Source: Terriglobales bacterium
GTDB taxonomy: Bacteria; Acidobacteriota; Terriglobia; Terriglobales; Acidobacteriaceae
Reading direction: 5' to 3'
DNA: 64,000 bases
Assembly: GCA_025934735.1 (NCBI GenBank)
Contig: JAICWP010000009.1
Location: 1 to 64,000, forward strand
Of this stretch, positions 1-8,411 are shown piece by piece (positions within the stretch are counted from its first letter, which is position 1; each line of letters begins with the position of its first letter). Below the pieces are notes generated by a model, which was not told the origin of the DNA, did no database searches, and saw only the letters and a program-made list of their open reading frames with translations. A program made the translations under genes and the position numbers.

Positions 1-140
1 CGGTCCGCGGAGCTGGCGCACTAAAACCGACTTGCCTCCACAAGAGGCGGCAGGGTAGAACAAACTGGTCCCGGAACGGCTACTTCCGTTGGCCGGTTTT
101 GCAGTGATAATCGTTGGCCGCTTTTGCAGTGATCACCGAG
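1..140 (+). mobile_element. IS21-like terminal region (right end, partial)
   Basis: Two near-identical 21-bp direct repeats lie at 88-108 and 113-133, both beginning GTTGGCCG and ending TTTTGCAGTGAT, with one mismatch and a 4-bp spacer. Multiple short terminal repeats of this kind are typical of IS21-family ends. Upstream, an open frame ends with RSAELAH and a stop at 22-24 and could be the tail of the istB-type helper gene, but too little is present to recognise it. The family assignment rests on the repeat layout only; the rest of the element would be off the left edge. Confidence 0.4.
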
Positions 141-194
141 GCTCAAGGAAGTGGCGCTTAGATCGCGTGCTGCGCGACCTCGCATTTTGATTAA

Positions 195-240
195 TGGTGG
201 TCGGGAGAGAGGATTTGAACCTCCGACCCCTGGTCCCGAA
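195..240 (-). other. 3'-terminal tRNA fragment, probably tRNA-Pro(CGG); att-like scar
   Basis: Read on the minus strand this 46-nt segment begins in an anticodon loop (TTCGGGA, giving anticodon CGG), then has an anticodon 3' stem, a T arm (GGAGG TTCAAAT CCTCT) and ends in CCACCA. Nothing 5' of the anticodon loop (beyond position 240) continues a tRNA, so it is a 3' half only. Such 3' tRNA copies are the usual relic left at the far end of an element integrated into a tRNA gene. In this orientation the element would lie to the right. The acceptor stem counts one base awkwardly, so the Pro identity is probable rather than certain. Confidence 0.7.
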
Positions 241-377
241 AGCGGAAACGAAAACGTATCTTGTTGATTCGCTTAGGTGGGTTCCGCGTCGTTTTGCCGT
301 TTATTCGCTGGTTTTTGGCAGTGATTTGGCCCCAGATCGGACCCAAGCTTTCCGGAGGGGAGCCGCCCCGAAAGAAA

Positions 378-965
378 TTACAATGGCGACCTGCTTGGCC
401 GTACGACTAGCCAGTTCGGTGTCGCGTAAATGATGCATGTGTGCTTTGCGAGCTGCTGAACTGTCTCTAATGATGCCTTACCGGAGAGGGGATGATTAGA
501 AACTTTGAATGTGAGGCTCGGTCCTTGCGGGCTTTGTAGCACTTCCAGCTGAAGTTGTCGGAAGAGGTCCTTGATGGACTCCATTCGCGTGTTGGTCTTG
601 AACTTCACAAATATTTCACCGGTAGGCACCTCAACGACGTCTCCTTGTCGCCGAATAGGCACCTCCTCCCAATCACTGCCGAGGCACTGCAATAGGTCTT
701 CCAGCTCGGCGGGGCGTGATATCGAAACTAGGAGAATGTTGTATTTTGGGGCAATGCTATTAGGCCGAACGGAGTAATTTCGAAGACAACTCGGAAGCGG
801 TCCTTTCGTCCGCGACTGCAAGGCAACAATGTGAGCATCATGCGTTTCCGGCATTCCGATTGGAAAATACACCAGAAGCATCAAGCCTACGAATACCGTA
901 AACGGCAACAATGATCGCACACAGATTATTTTGCCTAGCAGCCTGAGCCGTGAACAGCTTTGCAC
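378..965 (-). CDS. Membrane-anchored stand-alone subtilase prodomain-like protein
   Basis: A 195-residue protein with one hydrophobic segment near residues 17-37, probably an N-terminal anchor or uncleaved signal. Residues 115-190 follow the subtilase propeptide pattern: a GEIFVKFK opening strand, a helix, a central strand, a second helix (LETVQQLAKH) and a closing IIYATPNWLVV. The same fold pattern occurs inside the neighbouring S8 protease (about residues 122-188, ending DYSEPNFIT). The gene overlaps the 3' end of that protease gene by 31 bp on the same strand, so they are likely co-translated. Subtilase prodomains act as folding chaperones and inhibitors; a separate copy suggests a dedicated inhibitor or regulator, which is inference. 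No catalytic domain is present. Confidence 0.7.
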   Translation of the reverse strand: MQSCSRLRLLGKIICVRSLLPFTVFVGLMLLVYFPIGMPETHDAHIVALQSRTKGPLPSCLRNYSVRPNSIAPKYNILLVSISRPAELEDLLQCLGSDWEEVPIRRQGDVVEVPTGEIFVKFKTNTRMESIKDLFRQLQLEVLQSPQGPSLTFKVSNHPLSGKASLETVQQLAKHTCIIYATPNWLVVRPSRSPL

Positions 966-2551
966 GCATTCACCCGACCTGCGCCGTAGAGCTTCCTTGG
1001 ACCAAGGGGAGTAGCAGTTTGTTCCACTCTCGCCTTCACCTCAGCTGGCTTTAGGAGCGGCTCCTTCGACAAAATTAGTGCTGCGATGCCTGCCACGTGG
1101 GGCGTGGCGCTCGAAGTACCGTTAAATCCTTCAAAATAGTCTCCATTCACGTAACCACCAGTACCCGTAATGTCGGTCGTGAGGATATGTACGCCAGGCG
1201 CTACGACAGTGACTTCCGGTCCTGTGTTGCTCGCCCACCAGTTCTCCCCATCCTTGCTGCTAAACGTTTTTAACTCGTCCCATTCGTTGCTCGCGCCAAC
1301 TGCGATTACCGGTAGAGTCCCAGCCAGTTTTGCTGGCCACTGCACCGCTGTGCCGTCATTGCCGCTCGCAAATACGAACACTGCACCTCGATGGTTCTTC
1401 CTGCCACTCAGAATACCATTTTGTACTGCGTCATCTATCAACGGATCGTCGAGACCTCCTCCCCAGCTGTTGCTCAGGACATCAGCGCCATGCTGCACCG
1501 CATAGTTTATCCCACGCGCAATGATCTCCGTAGTCGTAACCCAGTCTCCACCGGCTGAATCTGTTTGCGCAATTCGGATAGGCATTATTGACGCCTTGTA
1601 CCCGACGCCTGCTATCCCAATTGTATTGTTAGTGGTCGCAGCCGCAATGCCTGCGCATGCAGTTCCATGTCCGTCCCATGCCTTTGGTTGCTGAGCAGCA
1701 GCAGTTGCCACTTGTGTAATGGCATCAAAGGGCATTACTATTTTATTCTTTAGGTCCGGATGAGTAACATCAACTCCCTCGTCCAAGATGGCAATAATCG
1801 TGTCACTACCATCGGAGTTCTTCCATGCTTGCACGGCGTGGATATCTGCGCCCTGCTTGCTGCCGTTAGCGCCGCGATTTGCAAGCGACCACTCCCGACT
1901 AAAAAACTGATCTGAGGGAAAGACACTTACGGTCGAAAGCGGGGCCGGACCGGGAACTTTCGCATGCACCTTTGGAGGTGGAGGGATGATGGTGATGAAG
2001 TTCGGTTCCGAATAATCGGTACGCTTATCTACGGCAAGGTCGTTAGATACCTGTAACGCTGACATTCCTTGCTTTACTTTCACCAGATAACTACCCAGTA
2101 ATAGTGGAGTGACAGTACCAACTGATGCGATTTTTGTCAGCAAATCGTGATCATCTGTCTTCTTGGGTTTTACTATAACCTCATTTGTTAGGACAACATC
2201 GACCCCACCCAGCGTATAAACTGGTACCGCGTGCCCCATAGATTCAGCTGCGCTAGTAAAATGTGCGCTTGAGGATGAGGTTGGCTCAACTTTCGTCGTT
2301 TTTAGAAGAACTATGCCCCGAGAACTCAATATCGGGTTTTTCGAAATGGTCTCGATCACATGGCCAGAAACTGCACTTGTAAAAACCGCAACGCTTGGCG
2401 CAATGCCCGGCTTAAGCTTTATGGCTAAATACTTCGTAGAGGGTTTTAAGAGAATCTTGTTACCGCCCCGTATCAGTACGGGTTGCTGGGCGGCCGCAAG
2501 GGTCACCCAGATCAAGGTTGCCATTGAGAGTGTTACCCATCTGATGATCAT
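935..2551 (-). CDS. Secreted subtilisin-like serine protease (peptidase S8)
   Basis: A 538-residue protein with a signal peptide ending near AAAQQ (about residue 22). An N-terminal propeptide-like region (residues 30-190) precedes the S8 domain. The triad is complete: Asp257 (ILDEGVD), His295 (DGHGTACAG) and Ser480 (GTSSATPH), with the oxyanion Asn398 in ASGNDG. The start is the ATG at 2551, with TAGGAG about 9 nt upstream. It lies between a trypsin-like protease gene (start of S8 gene only 12 bp beyond that gene's stop) and a prodomain-like gene, all on the minus strand, so this is probably a three-gene operon. It should act outside the cytoplasmic membrane. Substrate unknown. Confidence 0.93.
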   Translation of the reverse strand: MIIRWVTLSMATLIWVTLAAAQQPVLIRGGNKILLKPSTKYLAIKLKPGIAPSVAVFTSAVSGHVIETISKNPILSSRGIVLLKTTKVEPTSSSSAHFTSAAESMGHAVPVYTLGGVDVVLTNEVIVKPKKTDDHDLLTKIASVGTVTPLLLGSYLVKVKQGMSALQVSNDLAVDKRTDYSEPNFITIIPPPPKVHAKVPGPAPLSTVSVFPSDQFFSREWSLANRGANGSKQGADIHAVQAWKNSDGSDTIIAILDEGVDVTHPDLKNKIVMPFDAITQVATAAAQQPKAWDGHGTACAGIAAATTNNTIGIAGVGYKASIMPIRIAQTDSAGGDWVTTTEIIARGINYAVQHGADVLSNSWGGGLDDPLIDDAVQNGILSGRKNHRGAVFVFASGNDGTAVQWPAKLAGTLPVIAVGASNEWDELKTFSSKDGENWWASNTGPEVTVVAPGVHILTTDITGTGGYVNGDYFEGFNGTSSATPHVAGIAALILSKEPLLKPAEVKARVEQTATPLGPRKLYGAGRVNACKAVHGSGC

Positions 2552-2563
2552 CGTCGGTCACTC

Positions 2564-3802
2564 CTATTGATGTGCAGGCCCTCTATATAGGTCTACATGG
2601 AATGCTGAGCTGGCGGTACGAATCAGCCTAACGAGATACCCGGCAGGAGTAATGCCTGCAATGCCTTTGTTTTCAAAGGACATCGATTGAACGCCCACCA
2701 GTACAGGTGACCGGTGGGCGCCCGCCCCGCGATCCATTAATGTAAATACTGGCGCCCCGCTAACACCCGCTGGAATTGTTGCGCCGATAAACCAAAGATG
2801 TAGGTCCCTCGCTTCGGTTAATGAACACGGGACCCCAACTACCTCATGGGGTTTCGAGGACAGAATTCCCGTTAATAGAAAAGGATTGTTTTCCTTCGTG
2901 CCTGCAAAATCCGGCAAGAGCCCAGCCGTCATAACTTCTTGCTTTATAGATATGTCATCGCTTTCGCTCGTGGTAGAAATTACGCGAAAGGGTATATCAA
3001 AAAACCTGTACTTTGGAAGATTGGGAACTAGGGTCGGTGTCAACAGCACCGCGGATAAATCTACCGTCTCGTCGGATAACGTCACGTATTGCTTATTTCC
3101 ATTCTCAACCAAGGGGATTGTTTCATACGCAACCCCACCTCCTGCTTTGTTGAACCGTATGACCACCTTATTGTTTTCGTCGCTGGCGTGGTTACAGTGC
3201 GCCCACGTAGGGTCGAGTACGTGCCTCGCCGTAATGAAATAGCGAAGGAGCTTTGTATGGGCTTGATCTGGAACCGACACAATGAAGCCCGTTGCGTCCG
3301 GAACGTTGTAATGACCACCGTTGGCATCGGTGTTTTCCTTGTAGACGAACAATACAGCGTGCTGAATCACCCACGGACCAGCTTTCTTACTGAGCTGCTG
3401 CTGGGCACCTGACTGCGAAGGCTGTGCCGGTGATGAGGTCAAGGCTTCAGCTAACAATTCATCTACATTGTTGCCTTGCTCGTTGCTTTCACCTTTAATT
3501 GCCTCTTCCACAGTCATTACATCAAGGAGGTCCCCGAGGTTGACACGCTCGTACTTGTCATGTGCGGCCTTCAGCGCCGACACCTCATCAGGGCTTAAGC
3601 ACTTATTTGCGGTGTTCAGCAGATCGGAAAACGATGTTGCCCCCACCCGTCTCTTCCTGAACTGGTCGCAATTAACCCGCTTTGTACAGGTGCTTGCAAC
3701 GGTGGTGATGGTGACCGCAATCAGTGCTGCCACACAATATTTTTTCCCTTTGTATTTGCCAATAGCGGTGTCGGCTTTCGAGTTGATGGTTTCCTCGTGC
3801 AT
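2564..3802 (-). CDS. Membrane-anchored trypsin-like serine protease
   Basis: A 412-residue protein with a hydrophobic segment at about residues 22-38, followed by a charged linker (40-130) and a trypsin-fold domain. The triad can be read as His194 (ITARHVLD), Asp248 (ETVDLSAVLL) and Ser348 (AGVSGAPVF). The GVSGAP form of the serine loop and the long, divergent spacing set it apart from digestive trypsins and recall bacterial trypsin-like proteins found near other effector proteases. Likely first gene of the protease operon, with the S8 gene starting 12 bp after its stop. The upstream gap (3803-4061) separates it from a divergent gene for a secreted protein. No strong ribosome site is seen before the ATG. 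Confidence 0.85.
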   Translation of the reverse strand: MHEETINSKADTAIGKYKGKKYCVAALIAVTITTVASTCTKRVNCDQFRKRRVGATSFSDLLNTANKCLSPDEVSALKAAHDKYERVNLGDLLDVMTVEEAIKGESNEQGNNVDELLAEALTSSPAQPSQSGAQQQLSKKAGPWVIQHAVLFVYKENTDANGGHYNVPDATGFIVSVPDQAHTKLLRYFITARHVLDPTWAHCNHASDENNKVVIRFNKAGGGVAYETIPLVENGNKQYVTLSDETVDLSAVLLTPTLVPNLPKYRFFDIPFRVISTTSESDDISIKQEVMTAGLLPDFAGTKENNPFLLTGILSSKPHEVVGVPCSLTEARDLHLWFIGATIPAGVSGAPVFTLMDRGAGAHRSPVLVGVQSMSFENKGIAGITPAGYLVRLIRTASSAFHVDLYRGPAHQ

Positions 3803-4012
3803 ACAAGAACCGGGGCAACTGAATTATGTTTCAGTCAGGCTTTGCGACGGCGCTGAACCTCTTATCTTGCGTAGAACATCGCCAAAACCAACGGAGACCT
3901 GTAGCCGAAGCGCCGAAAGCATCTCACACTTCGTATGTCATTTCAACAGGGACGAGCAGTTCCGGCTTTCCGAACAAGAAGCTGGGTTTATCGCTGGCTC
4001 CTTGACATGCGT

Positions 4013-4021
4013 GTTATAATT
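4013..4021 (+). promoter_or_regulatory. Extended -10 promoter for the 4062 gene
   Basis: TGTTATAAT at 4013-4021 is a perfect -10 hexamer with a TGN extension. It leaves a leader of roughly 35 nt to the ATG at 4062. A TTGACA at 4003-4008 sits only 7 bp away, too close to be its -35 element. Confidence 0.55.
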
Positions 4022-4061
4022 CGCGCTTTTTGCCCACGATTCCTTGAAGGAGAATACGCAT

Positions 4062-5495
4062 ATGAGGATTGGCATTGAACTGGGTCTCGTCAGCAGGGTA
4101 GCAGCTGTTTTGCTCGTGGCTGTTGGAATAGCATCACCTCAAACACGACAATTTTTAGATGCTCCCGTTGTCAAATCGCAGATTGTGGTTCGATGGAACG
4201 CGAGCACAAAAACGATGCAATGGGCCATAGACGATAACCCGAAGTATCTGAACATTGGGCCGGACACCGTTTTTCTCGCAAAACAGGGAATCTATGTTAC
4301 ATATCCACGTCTTAATCCTTTGAGAGTTCAGGCAACCTCATCCGTTACGGCTGTCGCAGATCCGGCTTTCGCCGCCGTTACGAAACTAATCGAAGCCATA
4401 ACCAGCGTTGCAACCACCGTCGCACCAGGCTCTGTTGTTGCCGGCGCAGCACCCGCTGCGCCAAGGGCACCATGTTCAGATGCACAGGCCGACATTACTG
4501 ACCTCGTGGATTTACTATACGGACCCTCTGGTCAGCCAGGTCAGCCGGACGCTTTAAAGACCGCAGCTAAGGAGTGGATTAAAGCCATTGACGCCAGGTA
4601 CAGCAAGGGTCAAAGCGGGCCGGATGCGATCGGAGGAGTTGTTGAAGACGAAAAAGCGGGGATAAGAGCTGAAGCCAAAACCGTCGGCGACATTGCTGCT
4701 AAGGCGAAAAAACTACTTGATGCTTTTCAAAAATGTGCAGCGAGCGTAGGGGGTCCATACGAAAGATCACTGAAATGGCTTGTACTCTCCAACCCGTCAG
4801 AACGCGTGCAGCAGCTCGCCGACATTTCAGCAGCACTGACGAAGCTAGCAGACACCCTCACCAGCCAGTACGTAGACGAAACGAAGTGGATGGGCACCAA
4901 CAATACGAACTACATCCTCGGTAACGAAATAGATGCGACTGCAGAGAAGATGCAGAATGTCACTGTTAAAGTTGTGAATATTGCGTTTACCGTGAGCTCA
5001 TCGTCCATCACTACGGACCAACCCGCCGCAGGGTCAGCCACATTCAGCGTGCGTCGGTATTCCGCGCTAACCCCGGAGGTTGGAGTAGGTGTCGTATTCG
5101 GCACAATCACACAACCGGTGTTTGGAACAGCACAGAATGCAGCAAAGCAGACCATTGTAGCGAGAAAACCCGATAAATCTGTTTCGGTAAATCCGACAGT
5201 GCTCGTCAATTTTGTATGCAGGTGCGGAAGTGGGTTACTCACACCAATGGCACAAATCGGTGCCGCAGCCTCAAAGGACGTTCCGGCAATTCTGCTTGGG
5301 GCTGGACTTCGGCTGTTTGGGCTGTCTAAAGGCGACGTGGCTATAGGAGGTGGGGCGATGTTCGCATGGGTAAAAGATTTACAAAAGCTTCACGTTGGGG
5401 ACGTTGTAACCGGTACGAACGATATCAACTCAGATCTGGGGTTCAGTAGTCGCCCGAGAGTCGGCGGGTACTTTGCTATTCAGTATAAGTTCTGA
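4062..5495 (+). CDS. Secreted protein of unknown function, possible outer-membrane protein
   Basis: 477 residues from the ATG at 4062, chosen because GAAGGAG lies 9 nt upstream; an upstream TTG is less likely. A signal peptide covers about residues 1-28 (ends near ASPQTRQ). The middle is helical and Ala/Lys rich with a conserved-looking CSDAQADITDLVDLLYG stretch. The C-terminal third alternates small and hydrophobic residues and ends GGYFAIQYKF; a terminal aromatic Phe in an amphipathic strand is typical of outer-membrane barrels. No family was recognised. It is divergent from the protease operon, so a role as target or partner of those proteases is possible but not shown. Confidence 0.7.
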   Translation: MRIGIELGLVSRVAAVLLVAVGIASPQTRQFLDAPVVKSQIVVRWNASTKTMQWAIDDNPKYLNIGPDTVFLAKQGIYVTYPRLNPLRVQATSSVTAVADPAFAAVTKLIEAITSVATTVAPGSVVAGAAPAAPRAPCSDAQADITDLVDLLYGPSGQPGQPDALKTAAKEWIKAIDARYSKGQSGPDAIGGVVEDEKAGIRAEAKTVGDIAAKAKKLLDAFQKCAASVGGPYERSLKWLVLSNPSERVQQLADISAALTKLADTLTSQYVDETKWMGTNNTNYILGNEIDATAEKMQNVTVKVVNIAFTVSSSSITTDQPAAGSATFSVRRYSALTPEVGVGVVFGTITQPVFGTAQNAAKQTIVARKPDKSVSVNPTVLVNFVCRCGSGLLTPMAQIGAAASKDVPAILLGAGLRLFGLSKGDVAIGGGAMFAWVKDLQKLHVGDVVTGTNDINSDLGFSSRPRVGGYFAIQYKF

Positions 5496-5576
5496 ACAAT
5501 TCGATTTTGCCGCCAGTCCGCAATCACCTCGGCGTGGAACCTCGGTACTCCCGCTCTAGTCAAGGTCTGGGGGTGG

Positions 5577-5858
5577 TTAGCGTCGGCGCAAAGGAGAAGC
5601 CGATAGGCCGTGTGAACGTAGAACGGCCAAGAGTCCCGCAATACGAATATTCCCGAATCCGTGTTCGCCGACCGACACCCACAATCGGCTACGTTCGTCA
5701 CCCAAATGGCTTAAGTCTGGCTCAAACGTGAACACGTCATTGGTGAATCGTAGCTCAAGCAGTCCGTGATTCCAAGAAACGAATTCTGCGGTTCCTCTTT
5801 TCGTACACTGACCAGTATTGGCGTCGAATAGTTCTACGATGAGTTGAGTTTTCTTCAT
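5577..5858 (-). CDS. Small protein of unknown function, last gene of the PIN operon
   Basis: 93 residues from the ATG at 5858 (a TTG at 5876 would add six). It starts 21 bp after the stop of the 53-residue gene, on the same strand as the PIN operon. The N-terminal 55 residues look like a real beta-rich protein (LIVELFDANTGQ, LLELRFTNDVFTFEPDL). The C-terminal 35 residues (LRSHGLSASPLRRR) look like out-of-frame GC-rich sequence, whereas another minus-strand frame over 5480-5701 reads more protein-like, so a frameshift near 5700 is possible. Function unknown. Confidence 0.5.
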   Translation of the reverse strand: MKKTQLIVELFDANTGQCTKRGTAEFVSWNHGLLELRFTNDVFTFEPDLSHLGDERSRLWVSVGEHGFGNIRIAGLLAVLRSHGLSASPLRRR

Positions 5859-5879
5859 AAGCCACTCACTCTTCAATGG

Positions 5880-6041
5880 TCAGGCTCTCTTAACCCGCTT
5901 CTTCCGTGCGCGGGCCCACTTCCACTTCGCCTCGCGTTTCATCAGTTCCTCTTTCGATACGCTGAACATCTTACGAACGGCATTGTCGAACCTTTCGGCC
6001 TCGGTGTTACCGGGTACGTTTGGTGCTGGCGCTGGTTTCAT
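5880..6041 (-). CDS. 53-residue basic protein coupled to the PIN nuclease
   Basis: This frame starts with ATG at 6041-6039 and ends with TGA at 5882-5880. The ATG overlaps the stop of the PIN gene in an ATGA arrangement, a hallmark of translational coupling. The protein begins MKPAPAPNVPGNTEAERFDN, continues with FSVSKEELMKREAKWKWARA and ends in a Lys/Arg-rich tail (RKKRVKRA). The Pro-rich start, amphipathic acidic/basic helix and basic tail are compatible with a nucleic-acid or protein-binding accessory factor, such as an antitoxin. No known family was recognised. Confidence 0.75.
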   Translation of the reverse strand: MKPAPAPNVPGNTEAERFDNAVRKMFSVSKEELMKREAKWKWARARKKRVKRA

Positions 6042-6568
6042 TTTGGGGTCTCTTCCTGTTCTTCCCCACTCGACTCGGTACCTGTAAGCAGCAAAGTCGG
6101 CTGCGATGCGGCAGGAGCGTCAATCGGGAAATGCATTTCGGTGATTGCCTGATACTTCTGGAGCGCTGGGTCATACGTATGAAATTGTGAAACCTTGAAA
6201 TGGTCGGCAGTTGCCAGATGGATTGCGTCGGCTGGCTTCAGGGACCAACCTTGTGCGAGAGCCGACCGCATCAGAGCTTTGGCTTTTTCCGCGATCAGCT
6301 GGAAAAATTCCACCAATTGAATTGGGGAGCCTTGACGCCACAGTTTATTTATTTTTTCTTCTTGCTCTGAATCCAAGCTTCTTCCGGTTTGTTCGACGGC
6401 AGCAAATGCGATCTCAGTGATGCTCAATATCGAGGTGATTATGTGAAAATCCTTGCCGCTTCTCTTCATCAAGCCTTCTATATCGGGCAACCGATCCGCA
6501 TACTCATTGATGTACGAGAGCGGAACGCATGCATCCCAATAGATTAGTGGCTTGCCATCACTGAGCAT
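6038..6568 (-). CDS. PIN-domain nuclease (VapC-like)
   Basis: 176 residues from the ATG at 6568 (a GTG one codon earlier is also possible). The PIN acidic residues are in place: Asp13 in the YWDACV opening strand, Glu53 in ITEIAFA, Asp115 in KPADAIHLATA and Asp134 near FHTYDP (numbered with the GTG as residue 1). PIN proteins are Mg-dependent RNases, often the toxin of toxin-antitoxin pairs. Its start overlaps the 3' end of the 279-residue gene by about 11 bp and its stop overlaps the 53-residue gene, so it is the middle of a tightly coupled unit. A ~25-residue acidic, Ser/Thr-rich tail (SSGEEQEETPK) follows the PIN fold. The upstream partner is much larger than a usual VapB antitoxin, so this is not a standard vapBC pair. 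Confidence 0.88.
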   Translation of the reverse strand: MLSDGKPLIYWDACVPLSYINEYADRLPDIEGLMKRSGKDFHIITSILSITEIAFAAVEQTGRSLDSEQEEKINKLWRQGSPIQLVEFFQLIAEKAKALMRSALAQGWSLKPADAIHLATADHFKVSQFHTYDPALQKYQAITEMHFPIDAPAASQPTLLLTGTESSGEEQEETPK

Positions 6569-7397
6569 CACGTATCCTTCTAATCGCTTCCTCGGGCGAC
6601 AGTTTGTTTAGCGAAGGGGCCGCCCCTCGTGCATCCTGATATTCCGCAGGTCCGCCCGGTTCCGGCAGAAGGGAAATGTCACGAATGTCACGGACACTAA
6701 GAGGTCTGCCATTTTCTGGGTCGCGTGCAATCAAACCTTCCACAACAGCGAGCTTGCCCCAGATGCCACGGAGTAGCTCTTTCTTTTCCTCCGTGACGAA
6801 GCACGAAACAGCTTTGTCATAAAGCATGTCGTACAAAGTGAACCGCAGACCTCCACGATTGGTGAGCGTTTGAACCCGACCCTCTATAGCCCCGTATGCA
6901 GGCACAATTGATGGAAACGCATAGTAAGGCGTATACCGTGCGACCACTTTAGGGAAAACCAAAATGTCGGCTGTCTCTTGGTCCCGTGGCTCTACGGTTA
7001 TAACTTTTTCTGTCGGTGCGCCAGTCCTATTCAGGGCGATTGCGTCACGCCTAGCTGTTTGCATCAGTACAGATGGCACACGCTTATCGGGAAGCGACAC
7101 CAATCCGATGGCTGCTTTTTTTACGCGAGGAGAATGGTGAATTTCTTGGTCTTGCTCCAGGGCGGCAGCAACATCCTCATAGCCTAGGACAACATTCTGG
7201 ACTTGCTTTTCTTCTCCTTTGCCCATGGAAGCAACGACTGCACTGCTGACCTGCAAATCCTGAATAATCCACTCCACGGAGGCCCCAGCTTCCTCGTTAA
7301 GGCCTTGTATGAGTTCATTGAAATCAGCAAGGGCTTTGGTGAATGTCTCCAGGGACACTTCGCCGTTGACCACGAGGGTAACCGTATTGTCGGCCAT
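6558..7397 (-). CDS. Unknown protein upstream of and overlapping the PIN nuclease
   Basis: 279 residues from the ATG at 7397, chosen because GGAGG lies 6 nt upstream. The N-terminus (TVTLVVNGEVSLETFTKALA, then DFNELIQGLNEE and VEWIIQDLQVSSAVVAS) reads as a compact alpha/beta domain. A central stretch (AIEGRVQTLTNRGGLRFTLYD) and a C-terminal helix-rich part follow. No DNA-binding or catalytic motif was identified. Similar proteins beside PIN genes are known to me only as hypothetical. As first gene of the operon, overlapping the nuclease, it is the natural candidate for antitoxin, sensor or specificity factor. That role is inference. Confidence 0.8.
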   Translation of the reverse strand: MADNTVTLVVNGEVSLETFTKALADFNELIQGLNEEAGASVEWIIQDLQVSSAVVASMGKGEEKQVQNVVLGYEDVAAALEQDQEIHHSPRVKKAAIGLVSLPDKRVPSVLMQTARRDAIALNRTGAPTEKVITVEPRDQETADILVFPKVVARYTPYYAFPSIVPAYGAIEGRVQTLTNRGGLRFTLYDMLYDKAVSCFVTEEKKELLRGIWGKLAVVEGLIARDPENGRPLSVRDIRDISLLPEPGGPAEYQDARGAAPSLNKLSPEEAIRRIRDAQ

Positions 7398-7512
7398 CAC
7401 CAGCCTCCGGTATAATCAGATTCGGTATTCTGGCGTTTAACAAATCGCCGACACATCAAGTTCAAATGGGGCTCTCCTGCCAGCGAGCCTAATTCTTTTG
7501 TGCTGCGAACAC

Positions 7513-8411
7513 TCACCCTCTTTCCTCGTCGCAGGCGCCCATGAAGTACATCAAGCGCTTGCCCACAATTTGCCTGACCGCAATGTCAAGCCGATCTGAG
7601 CTAACAGGCGTGGCTTTGCTGCCACGGTTATTAAGCGGAACACTTGCTCGTCCAGATAGCGAAACAAATGAGATGGCTCAACACTCACGTTAACTTTGCC
7701 CTCCACGTAGCGAGTCGCATGGTCAACAATCTGGTGCTCATATTCCCCCTGCAGGCCCTGATCGCCGACAAGTTCATCGGTGAACAGAGCCGTACCTGAC
7801 GAGACGTGCGTTTTTACCAATGGCTGAAGAGCCTCCTTCTTCGGGTCGGGAACCACATGCGCACGCACCTGACCTCCGCGTTCCAAGATGCCCATTACGG
7901 TAGTCTTGTCTTCAACATTAAACCCCTGTCCCTTGATACGCCTCGCCCGCACACTCTTATGCATGGTACGTGCTTTACCACGGATAAAGATTTCGTCCGC
8001 TTCGACTTCGCCACCACTAGCACCGAGTTTCACGAGCGAGCCAGTCTGCAAAGCCAACCGGATTCTATGGTCCATAAACCATGCGGACTTCTGCGTAATC
8101 TTCAATGTGCGATGAATTTCCCAAGAAGAAACCCCGTTCTTGCAGTTCACAACCATCCACATGGCAGTGAGCCACTGGTCCAGCCCCAGTGGGGAGTCCT
8201 CGAAAATTGTTCCTGTTTTCAATGTGAACTGAGGTGCATTGTGTTTTTCGCGGCAATGCCAGCGGTTATACTTCTCCAAGAACAACACGTTCGTACTGCC
8301 ACAGCGAGGGCAGGCGATCCCGTTCGGCCAGCGTCTAGCGATAAGATATTCGCGACAATTCTCTGGTTTTGAGAAGTAAAGAATGGCTTCTTGCAGCGTT
8401 CTTGGTTCCAT
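7513..8411 (-). pseudogene. Decayed IS1595-family (ISXO2-type) transposase
   Basis: The first ~260 codons match ISXO2-type transposases: an N-terminal zinc ribbon (CPRCGSTNV, then RWHCREK), the first Asp in GEVEADEIFIRG and the second in LFTDELVGDQG. The usual segment that should follow VEGKVN, carrying the third acidic residue in an ENFWSLLKR-like motif, is absent: the sequence passes straight to VSVEPSHLFRYLDEQVF. After that a one-base loss shifts the frame; the correct tail (NNRGSKATPVSSDRLDIA...) continues in another frame to a stop at 7513-7515. The in-frame stop is at 7551. The gene is therefore inactive. Clear terminal inverted repeats were not found. Confidence 0.85.

Noticed and set aside
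194-433. Open frame starting MVVGREDLNLRPLVP
   Set aside because: This is read-through of the tRNA fragment at 195-240, a well-known false protein.
4003-4021. TTGACA plus TATAAT as a standard promoter
   Set aside because: The spacing is only 7 bp; the TATAAT is instead treated as an extended -10 element.
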